Assembly: GCF_019443505.1 (NCBI RefSeq)
Contig: NZ_CP080377.1
Location: forward strand, 5,394,001-5,458,000
Direction: 5' to 3'
DNA from: Janthinobacterium sp. PAMC25594
GTDB taxonomy: Bacteria > Pseudomonadota > Gammaproteobacteria > Burkholderiales > Burkholderiaceae_D
DNA length: 64,000 bases
Positions 36,161 through 45,424 of this stretch are shown here, in pieces. The notes below the pieces were generated by a model, which saw only the letters and a program-made list of their open reading frames with translations, had not been told where the DNA came from and ran no database searches. Within the stretch, counting starts at the first letter, position 1. Every line of letters starts with the position of its first letter. A program made the position numbers and the translations under genes.

Positions 36161-37561
36161 ATGAAAAAACGTAACACGCCTGGAAAACAGGCCAAGGGAC
36201 AGGTTCTGATTGTCGTGGCATTGTCGCTTGTCGTGCTGATAGGCACCGTGGGTCTGGCCATCGATTCGGGCCTGGGTTTCATTGTCCGCTCCAAGCTCAA
36301 CTCTGCCGTCGATGCGGCCAGCATCGCCGCTGCCCGTTCCGTCACACAGGGCGTGGGCGAGGCCGCGCAACGGGCCAGCGCGCAGGCTGCCGCGCGGAAA
36401 TTCTTTGCCGCAAATTTCCCCACCGGCTATCTGGGTGCCACGCCCAGCTTTCCCGATCCGACCATCACGTTTGACGCCGGCAAGGTCACAGTCGACGCGT
36501 CGGCCACGGCATCGGTGCCGGTGACCCTGATGCGGGTGTTGGGCTTCAATTTTCTCAATGTCAGCGCAGCGGCGCAAACCATCCGCAAGGACCTGGACCT
36601 GGCGTTTGTGATGGATACCTCGGGGTCGATGGCGTCCGTGGGGCCGACCGTGATCAGCAGTGCGAAATTGTTCCTGACCAAATTTAACAAGGATCTCGAT
36701 CGAATGGCCCTGATTCATTTTTCGTATGGCGCGGTACTCGACAATACAATACGTACCAGCTCACGCGGCTTCGCCCTGAACGATACGGATGCGCCGACCG
36801 GCTCGGCGGACGGCAAGGGCATGAATACCCACATCGGCAATTACGTTTTTGACGGCTTGACCAATTCCGCCGAAGGCATGTGGAATGGGCGCAACCAGCT
36901 CAACAGCATTCCCCTGGCCCAGCGTTCCAGCCTGCGCGTCATCGTGTTTTTTTCCGACGGCACGCCGAATACCCTTTCTTCCGTTTTTACCTTCAAAAAC
37001 CCTGCTGATTGCACCACGCCCGGCTCGCTGATCACGAATGATGCCGCCACCGGCACGCCGGCTGGCCTGTGGCTGATCAACATGCAGAGTTCGACGGCTG
37101 CGGGGAAGTGCTACCAGGGAAGCAATATCGTCCAAAACCTGAATGCTGCCGCCTTGCCAAAATGGTACAACGCGCACAATCTGGCCGACCAGGAGTTCGC
37201 CATTTATCCTGGCACCACGCTGCGGCCCGTGACCAACGATACCAGTACCAATGCCAAGACCTGGGTCAATGTCAACAATGCATCGCGCAACCTGCTCGAA
37301 GCGATGGCCGCCAAGGCACGCTCGGAAGGCATGTATGTATTTACTCTGGGCCTGGGAGCGCAGTTGACCACCGTCAATGGCCCCGTCGCTGGCGACACGG
37401 GCGAGAGTATCCTCAAGTGCATGGCCAACACGACCGATGCGCCATCGCGTTGCGCCACGCCGACGCAGCCGGTGGGCATCTATTGCCACGCGGCCAATGC
37501 CACCGAGCTCAAACCGTGCTTCGAGAAGCTCGCCTCGGCCATCTTGCGCATCAGCATGTAG
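36161..37561 (+). CDS. tadG: TadG-like protein with von Willebrand factor A domain
   Basis: A 466-residue protein: N-terminal membrane segment (about 15-40, 'GQVLIVVALSLVVLIGTVG') without the pilin Glu5, then an exported VWA domain with the MIDAS start 'DTSGS' near residue 151 and 'FFSDGTP' further on. It contains eight or so cysteines in the C-terminal half. TadG-family proteins anchor or organise the pilus at the cell envelope. It ends the plus-strand tad set and is followed by a strong terminator. Confidence 0.88.
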   Translation: MKKRNTPGKQAKGQVLIVVALSLVVLIGTVGLAIDSGLGFIVRSKLNSAVDAASIAAARSVTQGVGEAAQRASAQAAARKFFAANFPTGYLGATPSFPDPTITFDAGKVTVDASATASVPVTLMRVLGFNFLNVSAAAQTIRKDLDLAFVMDTSGSMASVGPTVISSAKLFLTKFNKDLDRMALIHFSYGAVLDNTIRTSSRGFALNDTDAPTGSADGKGMNTHIGNYVFDGLTNSAEGMWNGRNQLNSIPLAQRSSLRVIVFFSDGTPNTLSSVFTFKNPADCTTPGSLITNDAATGTPAGLWLINMQSSTAAGKCYQGSNIVQNLNAAALPKWYNAHNLADQEFAIYPGTTLRPVTNDTSTNAKTWVNVNNASRNLLEAMAAKARSEGMYVFTLGLGAQLTTVNGPVAGDTGESILKCMANTTDAPSRCATPTQPVGIYCHAANATELKPCFEKLASAILRISM

Positions 37562-37583
37562 TTGCTCGCCAGGCAGGCAACAG

Positions 37584-37612
37584 GGCCGGACACGCAGTCC
37601 GGCCTTTTTTTT
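37584..37612 (+). terminator. Terminator of tadE-tadF-tadG
   Basis: GGCCGGAC (37584-37591), loop ACGCA, GTCCGGCC (37597-37604), then eight T's. Confidence 0.92.
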
Positions 37613-37876
37613 GTGCCGATGCATGGCGCTGGTGATTGCCGGGGCAGGCAGGCGCCTTCACCGCATCAAGTACGCGCCTGCGACGCAAGCGCGCGTAGTT
37701 GGCGCCATACTGCCAAGCCGGACAGGTTGTTCGGGCTCGCCAGCGCGGCACTGGCCAGGCATGCGGTACTGCGGCAGGGGCAGGCGGCGAGAAAGGGCAG
37801 GGAGGGACGCGATGCTGGCGGGGAAGGCATTGCTCCCGGCAGTGGCTGCTGCCGGGAGTCGTAGGGAACGCTCGTC
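37613..37876. other. Spacer between convergent tad gene sets
   Basis: No supported gene. A 10-bp perfect hairpin (CTCCCGGCAG at 37833-37842 with CTGCCGGGAG at 37849-37858) lies 18 bp after the tadC stop and may end the minus-strand operon, though no T-run follows it. Confidence 0.5.
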
Positions 37877-38809
37877 TTAATTGCCGCCAGCCATGCCTGG
37901 CAGCAGGATGCGGTAGATTTGCAGGAACGCTGGCCCCATCAGTACCACCAGCAGCGAGGGGAAAATGAAGAAGATCAGGGGAAACAGCAGCTTCAGGGCG
38001 ATTTTCGCGGCTTGCTCTTCGGCCAGCTGGCGCCGTTTGGTGCGCAGCTGATCGGACTGCACGCGCAGCGAGGAGGCGATGCTGGTGCCGAAGCGTTCGG
38101 CCTGGATCAGCATGGACACCAGGGCTTCGACATCCTCGACGCCCGTGCGCAGGCCCAGGTTGCGCAAGGCGCGCTCCTTGGAATTGCCGGCGCGCAGTTC
38201 CAGTGTCAGCAAATGCAGTTCCTCGGCCAGCACCACGCATTTCAGGCTGATCTCGGCCGCTACCCGCGCCAGTGCCGCATCCATGGCCAGGCCCGCCTCC
38301 ACGCAGACGGTCATCAGGTCGAGTGCGTCGGGAAACGTTTCAAAGATCTCGCGCTGGCGCAGGCGGATGCGCCGGTTCAGCCAGAGATTGGGCAGGTAGT
38401 AGCCGAGGCCGGCTGCCAACAGCAGCCACAGCAGCAAATCGATGCCGTCGTTATGTACCCCGGCCAGGCTCAGCCCGAGGAACAGCAGCACGGGCAGGGC
38501 GATGGCCAGGCCCGTCTTGGCGCCGAAGTACAGCAGGGGCGCCGACGGATGGCGCAGGCCCGCATGCATGAAGCGCAGGCGTATCCTGGACGTTTCCCAG
38601 CCGTCTTCCGGCAAGGACAGGCGGGCCAGCGGTCCGCTGAACTTGACGAAGTGCGCCAGCCATTGGCGCGCACCGCCTGGTTCGCTGGTACCCACACTGT
38701 CGAGGCGCTGGCGTAGCGGGTCGGGCATGGCCAATAGCAGCACGAACATGGCGCCGCCGAAGACGGCGATGAAGAGCAAGCCCAGAAATCCTATTTGCAC
38801 GGTAGTCAT
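37877..38809 (-). CDS. tadC: TadC, inner-membrane platform protein of the Tad pilus
   Basis: A 310-residue polytopic protein of the GspF/TadC family. It has a hydrophobic N-terminus, a central pair of membrane helices (about 100-150) and a cytoplasmic T2SF domain with 'FPDALDLMTVCVEAGLAMD', 'ERALRNLGLRTGVEDVEALV' and 'QAERFGTSIASSLRVQSDQL', then a C-terminal membrane helix. It pairs with TadB as the motor-coupled platform. It is the last gene of the minus-strand tad operon, 19 bp after tadB. Confidence 0.93.
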   Translation of the reverse strand: MTTVQIGFLGLLFIAVFGGAMFVLLLAMPDPLRQRLDSVGTSEPGGARQWLAHFVKFSGPLARLSLPEDGWETSRIRLRFMHAGLRHPSAPLLYFGAKTGLAIALPVLLFLGLSLAGVHNDGIDLLLWLLLAAGLGYYLPNLWLNRRIRLRQREIFETFPDALDLMTVCVEAGLAMDAALARVAAEISLKCVVLAEELHLLTLELRAGNSKERALRNLGLRTGVEDVEALVSMLIQAERFGTSIASSLRVQSDQLRTKRRQLAEEQAAKIALKLLFPLIFFIFPSLLVVLMGPAFLQIYRILLPGMAGGN

Positions 38810-38828
38810 GATGTTTTCTCCCTCGACA

Positions 38829-39806
38829 CTACACCCGGATGTGGATGATCTTGCGCATGATGAGGATGCCGACCAGCATCAGCATCGCAGCACAGGCCAG
38901 CATTTTTTGTCCACCGGGATCGTCGTACAGCACGGCCAGGAAAGTCGGATTACTCAGGTGGATCACGGCCGCCGCGGCGAATGGCAGCAGCGACAGTATC
39001 CAGGCCGACAGGCGCGCCTCGGCCGACAGCACGCGCACCTGGCCCAGCAGTTTCATGCGGTCGCGGATAATGTGGCTGATGCTCTCCAGCAGTTCGGCCA
39101 GGTTGCCGCCCGTCTCGCGCTGTATCAGTACGGCAATGACAAAATAACGCATGTCGGTGCTGGGCACGCGGGTGGCCAGGTTCATCAGGGCATCCGGCAT
39201 GGCGATGCCGAAATTGACTTCGTCGAAGGCGATGCGAAATTCCTCGGCCAGCGGCGCGTTCATTTCATCGCCGACCATTTTCAGTGCCGTGGGAAAGGCA
39301 TGGCCGGCGCGCAGTGCGCGGCTCATCAGGTCGAGCGCGTCGGGCAGCTGCATGCCGATGCGCAGCAGGCGGCGCGCCTTGGCCCGTTCGATGTAGTACA
39401 GGGGCAGCAGGGCGCAGGCGGCCGCCACCAGCAGGCGCAGCAGCCAGGGCAGGTTGATGAAGCTGATGGCCACCAGGGCGACGAGGAAGGTCAGCAGTAC
39501 CAGCATGGCCCATTGCGCCACGCTCCATTTCAGGCCCGACTGCTCCAGCAGGCGGTCCAGGGCATGCACGCGCGGCACCTCCAGCAGCAATTTCTGCAGC
39601 GCCGGCGTTTCACTGAGCAGGCGCTGCTTGATCATGGTGGTGTTTTGCTCGCCCGCGTGGGCGCCGGCCGACAGCACCCGCAGCCGATGCGCCACCCGCT
39701 CCGATTCGGGGCCGCGCGCATTGTTCCAGCTGTGATACAGGCCCGTAATGAACAGCACCACGGCGAGGAAGATCAGCGCGCCGAAGACGTAATAGCCATA
39801 GTCCAT
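38829..39806 (-). CDS. tadB: TadB, inner-membrane platform protein of the Tad pilus
   Basis: A 325-residue GspF-family membrane protein with helices near 5-25, 105-145 and 270-320, and the T2SF core 'LPDALDLMSRALRAGHAFPT' and 'IQRETGGNLAELLESISHII'. TadB and TadC form the membrane base on which the TadA ATPase acts. It sits between tadA (11 bp upstream) and tadC. Confidence 0.93.
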   Translation of the reverse strand: MDYGYYVFGALIFLAVVLFITGLYHSWNNARGPESERVAHRLRVLSAGAHAGEQNTTMIKQRLLSETPALQKLLLEVPRVHALDRLLEQSGLKWSVAQWAMLVLLTFLVALVAISFINLPWLLRLLVAAACALLPLYYIERAKARRLLRIGMQLPDALDLMSRALRAGHAFPTALKMVGDEMNAPLAEEFRIAFDEVNFGIAMPDALMNLATRVPSTDMRYFVIAVLIQRETGGNLAELLESISHIIRDRMKLLGQVRVLSAEARLSAWILSLLPFAAAAVIHLSNPTFLAVLYDDPGGQKMLACAAMLMLVGILIMRKIIHIRV

Positions 39807-39817
39807 GACCCTTCTCC

Positions 39818-41203
39818 TTAGTGGTATTGGCGGCTGGGATCGAACAGGCTTTCCGGCACGACGACGCCGAAGGCGCGCAGGCGGTCGAGGAACTGCGGCC
39901 GCACGCCGCTGGCCTGGAAGTGTCCGCTGACGGTGCCGTCCTGGGCAATGCCGGTCTGGCGAAAGGTGAAAATTTCCTGCATGGTGATGATCTCGCCTTC
40001 CATGCCGGTGATCTCCTGGATCGCCACCACCTTGCGCTTGCCATCGGTCAGGCGCGCCACCTGCACCACCACGCCGATGGCGGCGCTGATCTGCTGGCGC
40101 ATGGCCTTGCCCGGCAACATCGAGGCCGCCATGCTGATCATGTTTTCCAGCCGCGTCAGCGCGTCGCGCGGGGTATTGGCGTGAATGGTGGCCATCGAGC
40201 CTTCGTGGCCCGTGTTCATCGCCTGCAGCATGTCGAGTGCTTCGGCGCCGCGCACCTCGCCCAGGATGATGCGGTCGGGCCGCATGCGCAGCGCATTGCG
40301 CACCAGCGCGCGCTGCGTCACCTCGCCCTTGCCCTCGATATTGGCCGGCCGCGTTTCCAGGCGCACCACGTGCGGTTGCTGCATCTGCAGTTCGGCCGCA
40401 TCTTCGATGGTGACGATGCGCTCGCTCGTGCTGATGAAGCCGGAAATCGCGTTGAGCATGGTGGTCTTGCCGCTGCCCGTGCCGCCCGAGATCAGAATAT
40501 TGACCTTGGCCTTGCCCAGGCCTTGCAGTATCTGCGCCATTTCCGTCGTCAGGCTGTGCCGTTCCACCAGGTCGGCCAGGCGCAGCGGCTGGGCCGAGAA
40601 GCGCCGTATCGACATCACCGGGCCATCGATGGCCAGCGGCGGGATGATGGCGTTGACGCGCGAGCCATCGGGCAGGCGCGCATCGACCATGGGGCTCGAT
40701 TCGTCGATGCGGCGGCCCACGCGCGAGACGATCTTGTCGATGATTTTCAGCAGGTGGGCATCGTCGGTGAAGCGAATATTGCTAAGTTCTAACTGGCCAT
40801 GCCGCTCGATATACACCTGGCGGTAGGTATTGACGAGTATGTCGGAAATTTCCGGATCGGCCAGCAGCGGTTCGAGCGGGCCGAAGCCCAGCACTTCATC
40901 CTGGATGTCGCGCACCAGCGTGCGCCGCTCGATGTCGTTGATGACGACATTGTCTTCATCGAGCAGGCGTCCGACGAGGGTTTTCAGGTCCTCGCGTATC
41001 TGCTCCTGCGACAGGCGCTGCATGCCCTCCAGGTCGATCCTGTCGAGCAGGGCCTGGTGCACATGCTGCTTGAGTTCGTGGTAGGCCGGATTGTCGGCGC
41101 TGCCAGCGCGGGCTGCGCCGAACGGCGCGTAGCCATTCGGCGCGGCGGCGCTGCCGAGGCGTTCACGCAGGCTGGGATGGCCGCCATGGATATCGGTACT
41201 CAT
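39818..41203 (-). CDS. tadA: TadA/CpaF, secretion ATPase of the Tad pilus
   Basis: A 461-residue VirB11/CpaF-type hexameric ATPase that powers Flp pilus extension and probably retraction. Walker A 'GGTGSGKTT' is at about 240-248, followed by '[12 protein letters not shown]' (Asp box), '[20 protein letters not shown]' (Walker B) and 'GSMATIHAN' (His box). The N-terminal ~90 residues are variable and helical. It overlaps tadZ by 4 nt (stop of tadZ, start of tadA), indicating coupled translation. Confidence 0.96.
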   Translation of the reverse strand: MSTDIHGGHPSLRERLGSAAAPNGYAPFGAARAGSADNPAYHELKQHVHQALLDRIDLEGMQRLSQEQIREDLKTLVGRLLDEDNVVINDIERRTLVRDIQDEVLGFGPLEPLLADPEISDILVNTYRQVYIERHGQLELSNIRFTDDAHLLKIIDKIVSRVGRRIDESSPMVDARLPDGSRVNAIIPPLAIDGPVMSIRRFSAQPLRLADLVERHSLTTEMAQILQGLGKAKVNILISGGTGSGKTTMLNAISGFISTSERIVTIEDAAELQMQQPHVVRLETRPANIEGKGEVTQRALVRNALRMRPDRIILGEVRGAEALDMLQAMNTGHEGSMATIHANTPRDALTRLENMISMAASMLPGKAMRQQISAAIGVVVQVARLTDGKRKVVAIQEITGMEGEIITMQEIFTFRQTGIAQDGTVSGHFQASGVRPQFLDRLRAFGVVVPESLFDPSRQYH

Positions 41204-42390
41204 GCTGTTTCCCCTCGAAGGTGAATGGGCCGGCTACGCTGGAACAGGCGCGAAAACAGGCCCGCCGGGGCGGGCGCGCGCCCGCCCGACAGCTTGCTGG
41301 CACACTCCTGCAGCGACTTGGACAGCGGGCTGCCCGGCGCCAGCTTCAACACCGGCACGCCCTGGTTGACAGAAGCGGCCGCGGCCGCGTAGTGATTCGC
41401 GATGGTATGGAAGATGCGCTGGCCATACGCCGCCTCCAGGTCGCGCAGGCGGATTTCATCGCCGCCTGCGTAGCGGTTCAGGATCAGGTGAATCTTGCTT
41501 GCCGGATACTCCAGTGACTGGAACGCCTGCAGCAGGCGCTTGCCGTCGCGGATATAGGGCAGCGTTGCCTGCATGACGGGACAGATCATGTCGGCATGGT
41601 CCAGCGCGCGCACGCTGATGGCATCGAGGCCGCGCCCCAGGTCCAGCACGATGAAATCGTACTCGCTGCGCGCCAGGTGCAGCAGCTGGTCGATGTGTTC
41701 CGGCTTCACGTCGCTGGAATGGGCCGGATCTTCGGGCGCGGCCAGGATGCTGAAATTCGGCGTCACCTGCACCATGCTGGCGGCCAGGAAGGACGCGTCG
41801 AGGCGGTGGATTTGCTGTGCCACGTGCGACAGGGTCGCCGTCGGCTTCTGGTCAGAGACAAACAGCGCCGCATCGCCGAACTGCAGGTTCAGGTCGAACA
41901 GTGCCACGCGCTGATTGTCACGCGACAGGGCATAGGCCAGGTTGGCGGCGATGAAAGTGGCGCCGCTGCCGCCCTTGCACGAGGCAAAGGCGATCACCTT
42001 GCCATTGCGCTGCACGTGCCGCGCGCTCTTGTCCTCGAGACGCTGCAGCGCCGCATTCAGGGCCGCGCCGCTGTCGGCTCGCGGCAGCACTTCGCGCACG
42101 CCGGCGCGCATGGCTTTCAGCAGGAAGTCGCTGCCCTGGTGCTCGCATTGCAGGATGATGGCCATGCCCTGCTGGCGGCTGGCCAGGCGCTCGATGCGCG
42201 CCAGGTCGGCATCGTCGATGACGGGTTGCGCCAGCAGCAGCACGTCGGGCGCCGCCATTTCGGCCGTGCCGGCAAGCCGCTCCAGGCTGCCGACGGCGCT
42301 GTCGATATCGTCGCCGGCATGGCGCTCGCGCAGCAGCGCCGCCATCCCGGCCAGTTGTTGTTCGTTACTGGAGATAATGAAAATTTTCAC
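41200..42390 (-). CDS. tadZ: TadZ/CpaE, MinD-like localisation ATPase
   Basis: A 396-residue protein with an N-terminal atypical receiver-like domain (about 1-125) and a MinD/ParA-type ATPase domain (about 130-360) with deviant Walker A 'KGGSGAT' near 135. '[10 protein letters not shown]' and '[20 protein letters not shown]' follow. TadZ/CpaE proteins place the Tad machine at the cell pole. Its end overlaps tadA. Confidence 0.92.
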   Translation of the reverse strand: MKIFIISSNEQQLAGMAALLRERHAGDDIDSAVGSLERLAGTAEMAAPDVLLLAQPVIDDADLARIERLASRQQGMAIILQCEHQGSDFLLKAMRAGVREVLPRADSGAALNAALQRLEDKSARHVQRNGKVIAFASCKGGSGATFIAANLAYALSRDNQRVALFDLNLQFGDAALFVSDQKPTATLSHVAQQIHRLDASFLAASMVQVTPNFSILAAPEDPAHSSDVKPEHIDQLLHLARSEYDFIVLDLGRGLDAISVRALDHADMICPVMQATLPYIRDGKRLLQAFQSLEYPASKIHLILNRYAGGDEIRLRDLEAAYGQRIFHTIANHYAAAAASVNQGVPVLKLAPGSPLSKSLQECASKLSGGRAPAPAGLFSRLFQRSRPIHLRGETA

Positions 42391-42435
42391 GGCGGGCTCC
42401 GGCTGTGGATGGGATCAAAGGGCGGGGCGGCAGTG

Positions 42436-42726
42436 TCAGCGTTTGCTGACGCCGATCGTCAGTACGTCGGGCAGCGGTTCGGGCGCGCTGAACGACTTCT
42501 GATACAGCTTGTAGCCGCTGATGGCGCTCCTGCCATCGAGGCCCAGCACGGGATTGGTATTGCTGGCCGCAGCGGGATACAGGATCTGCTGTTGCTTGAG
42601 CAGGGTCACCGCCTCGCCGAAATGGCTGTCGAGCACGGGAGTGGTCGTGGCGGCACAGCCAGCCAGCGATACCGCTGCGCACAACAGGCAGCGGGGCAGG
42701 GTGCGTGTGAAGGTAAAGGTTTTCAT
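42436..42726 (-). CDS. Small lipoprotein of the tad operon
   Basis: A 96-residue protein with a signal peptide and lipobox LAGC (Cys near 24), then 'HFGEAVTLLKQQQILYPAA' and a short soluble tail. It lies between the secretin gene (9 bp) and tadZ. Its place next to the secretin suggests a pilotin or outer-membrane assembly factor, like other small Tad lipoproteins, but there is no sequence proof. Confidence 0.75.
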   Translation of the reverse strand: MKTFTFTRTLPRCLLCAAVSLAGCAATTTPVLDSHFGEAVTLLKQQQILYPAAASNTNPVLGLDGRSAISGYKLYQKSFSAPEPLPDVLTIGVSKR

Positions 42727-42735
42727 GGGGCGCTC

Positions 42736-44547
42736 CTATTTGAGATCATCGATGATGCTGGCCGACGGCGTGGCCGCATCGGCCTTGGGCACGGCGCGGT
42801 ATTGCGGCAGGTCGTCGCTGGGCGGCGTCGGCATGGCGGGCGGCATGGAAGCCGGTGCTGGCAGCGGCGCTGGCATGGGCATCGGTGCCGGCTGCTGTAT
42901 CGGCTGCGGCTGCGGCTGCGGTGCGGGCGCCCGGCCTTCCATTTTTCCCTGCAGGAAGACGTCGCCGCGCGTCGGCGGTATGTACTCGTCGGTGGGCAGC
43001 TTGTAGTCGGCCGGCAATGGCTTGACCAGGTGCGGCGTGATGATGAAGACCAGTTCCGAGCGGTCGGTCTGGAAATCCGTGCTGCGGAACAGCGCGCCCA
43101 GCACCGGCACTTCGCCCAGGCCCGGCAAGGCCTTGATATTGCTGGTGACATTGTTCTTGATCAAGCCGCCGATGGCGAAGCTCTGGCCGTCGAACAGTTG
43201 CACCGTGGTGGTGGCGCGCCGCGTGGTAAACGAGGGCAGAATGGCGGTCGTCGAGATGCCCGTGGCGGTGATGCCGATGCCTTCCTTGTTCAGGTCGGAT
43301 ACTTCCGGCGACACTTTCAGGTTGATGCGCCCCCCTTCGAGCACGGTGGGGGTAAATTTGACGGCCACGCCAAACTCTTTTTCTTCCAGCGTGATCGTGG
43401 GCGTGCCGCCGTTATTGGTCTGGCTGACGGGAATGAAAATCTTGCCGCCGGCCAGGAAACTGGCTTCCTGGCCGCTGATGGCCATGATGTTCGGCTCGGC
43501 CAGTACCTTGATCAGGCCATCGCGTTTCTGTGCGTCGAGATTGAAGAAGTTATTCTTGCTGGCGCCGCTCAAGCCGCTGGGATTGTTGCTGAGCAGGCTG
43601 GACAGCAGCGAATACGACCAGCTGCCGATGGTCTTGTTGATGCCCAGGCTGGCGCCCAGCTGGTCGACCAGGGTTTTCGATACCTCCGCCACTTTGACTT
43701 CCAGCATCACTTGCTGCGGCGCGGCGATGGACATCAGGTTGATCACGCGCGGCGAGGGCGCTGGTCCGCCCGAGGGGTCGGCGGGGCCTCCAGCGGCGGG
43801 CGCTGGCGCTGCGCCGGCGCCCGCCGCCGCGGCCGTGCCGGTGGCAGGACGCGAACCGCGCTGGGCATAGGCATTCGCCAGCGACATCGCCTGGTCGGCC
43901 TTGACGGTATCGCTGACCATGCCCGACAGGATCAGCGTATCGCCAGCGACCGTCACATGCAGGTCTTTCTCGTTCGGCAGCAATGCGCTCAGGCGCGCCT
44001 GCAGCAGGCTGCTGTCGATGCTGACGGACAGGTCGATGATGCTGGCCTCGTTGCTGCGGTTCCAGATGATCAGGTTGGTGGTGCCGACGGATTTTCCCAG
44101 CAGATAGACATCGGTGGTATTGAGCAGGATCACATCGGCGATGCGCGGGTCGCCCACCGAAACGCGGGCGACGGGAAACGGCAGGTGCATCAGGGTCGAC
44201 TTGCCTTCGGCCAGGGCCATGTTCCGGCTGACGTCGGCGTGGCCGCCGGCCGTGTCCGGCATGGCTTGCGGCGCGATGGCCCTGGCGCGTGGTGCGCGGT
44301 GCACCACTTTCGGCGGCGGTGACATGGCCGCCGTCGAGGCGGTCGCTGTGGTCGTCGCAGAGGCGCCAGCCGTCTGCGGCTTGGCGCCCGGAGGCGTCGG
44401 CGACAGGCCGGGCGAGGCCGCTGGTGGCGCCGGCGCGGCCACTTCGCCATAGGCGGCCGGAATCAGGGCGCCGCTGGCGGCGATGGCGAGGGCCATGCGC
44501 AGGATGCGGCTCCCGTTTGCTGTGCTCAGTTTGCTCATGGTGCTCAT
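42736..44547 (-). CDS. rcpA: RcpA/CpaC, outer-membrane secretin of the Tad pilus
   Basis: About 603 residues: signal peptide (about 1-35), an Ala/Pro-rich region, an N-terminal pilus-formation domain ('VGDPRIADVILLNTTDVYLL', 'GTTNLIIWN'), a BON-like segment ('LHVTVAGDTLILSGMVSDTV') and the secretin domain ('VMLEVKVAEVSKTLVDQLGA', 'NIMAISGQEASFLAGG', 'FTTRRATTTVQLFDGQSFAI'). The C-terminal ~90 residues are Pro/Ala/Met/Gln-rich, unusual for the family. I chose the ATG at 44547 because GAGGAG lies six bases upstream and the longer reading would overlap cpaB. Confidence 0.93.
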   Translation of the reverse strand: MSTMSKLSTANGSRILRMALAIAASGALIPAAYGEVAAPAPPAASPGLSPTPPGAKPQTAGASATTTATASTAAMSPPPKVVHRAPRARAIAPQAMPDTAGGHADVSRNMALAEGKSTLMHLPFPVARVSVGDPRIADVILLNTTDVYLLGKSVGTTNLIIWNRSNEASIIDLSVSIDSSLLQARLSALLPNEKDLHVTVAGDTLILSGMVSDTVKADQAMSLANAYAQRGSRPATGTAAAAGAGAAPAPAAGGPADPSGGPAPSPRVINLMSIAAPQQVMLEVKVAEVSKTLVDQLGASLGINKTIGSWSYSLLSSLLSNNPSGLSGASKNNFFNLDAQKRDGLIKVLAEPNIMAISGQEASFLAGGKIFIPVSQTNNGGTPTITLEEKEFGVAVKFTPTVLEGGRINLKVSPEVSDLNKEGIGITATGISTTAILPSFTTRRATTTVQLFDGQSFAIGGLIKNNVTSNIKALPGLGEVPVLGALFRSTDFQTDRSELVFIITPHLVKPLPADYKLPTDEYIPPTRGDVFLQGKMEGRAPAPQPQPQPIQQPAPMPMPAPLPAPASMPPAMPTPPSDDLPQYRAVPKADAATPSASIIDDLK

Positions 44548-44590
44548 GGCATGCTCCTCGTGGTGCGGATCGGGCAGGAATCCGCGTTGT

Positions 44591-45424
44591 TCAGAATTGT
44601 TGGGAACTGCGTTCCAGTCCCTTGATGACATCGACTTGCGGCCCGGCCGGCCCTTGCACCACGCGGTGGCGCACGACAGGGCGTGGTGCTGGCGCCGGTA
44701 CCTGGGCGGCGACCTTGGTGTCGAGCAGGCTGGTCTTGGTGGCGCCTTCAGTGTTGACGGGTTTGTCTTCGATCTGGTTGCGCAGCACCAGCGAGAGCGT
44801 GCCGACGCTGCGCGCCAGGTCGAGCTTTTCCGCCTGGTCCGGCGTCAATTCCAGGGTCACGGCATTGACCACCTTGGGCTTGGTATCATCGCGGTTCGAT
44901 TCCTGTGCGATCGCCAGCACGAGGATGCGTTCGAGGACGATCTTCGAAATGCTGGGGTCGCGTCCGCTGGCATTCTTGGTCATCTCGTCCTGGGTGTTGA
45001 CGAGAATGTCGACATAGTTGCCTGGCAGGGCAAAGCCGGCCACGCCCACCACGTCATTGACGCGCACGGTCATGGCGCGCTTGCCTTCGCCGACCACGGC
45101 CGACAGGCCACCCTGGGTGCCGGGGGGCGCCAGCTTGCTCTCCATGATCGGTTCGCCGTGCTGGATGCTGGTGCGCGTGACGCGCGCGTCGAGCAGTTTC
45201 GGATCGTTGAAGGCGCCCGGCGGCAGCGCGTTGGCGGGCCAGTCGACCATGCGCACCATTTCAGGCGAGATGCGCGCGCCCAGGCTGATGTCGAGTAGCG
45301 CAACGGCCACCTTGTTGGTATTGCCCGAAGCCTGGGCATTGATCCAGCGCGCGGCCACGATGACCGCCACGAACGCCAGGATGACCGCGAAGGCCATCAT
45401 CGTCAGAGCGCGTGCGTTTCTCAT
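44591..45424 (-). CDS. cpaB: CpaB/RcpC, Flp pilus assembly protein
   Basis: A 277-residue protein with one N-terminal membrane helix (about 8-28), an SAF domain ('VALLDISLGARISPEMVRMV', 'PIMESKLAPPG') and the CpaB C-terminal domain ('MTVRVNDVVGVAGFALPGNY', 'VDILV'). CpaB/RcpC links the secretin to the inner-membrane machine. Its ATG overlaps the stop of the AAA+ ATPase gene upstream by 4 nt. Confidence 0.92.
   Translation of the reverse strand: MRNARALTMMAFAVILAFVAVIVAARWINAQASGNTNKVAVALLDISLGARISPEMVRMVDWPANALPPGAFNDPKLLDARVTRTSIQHGEPIMESKLAPPGTQGGLSAVVGEGKRAMTVRVNDVVGVAGFALPGNYVDILVNTQDEMTKNASGRDPSISKIVLERILVLAIAQESNRDDTKPKVVNAVTLELTPDQAEKLDLARSVGTLSLVLRNQIEDKPVNTEGATKTSLLDTKVAAQVPAPAPRPVVRHRVVQGPAGPQVDVIKGLERSSQQF

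Noticed and set aside
41596..44322. A 908-residue open frame on the plus strand across the tad genes
   Set aside because: It is the antisense shadow of tadZ, the small lipoprotein, rcpA and cpaB in high-GC DNA; its translation is His/Arg/Gly/Ala-rich without any domain.
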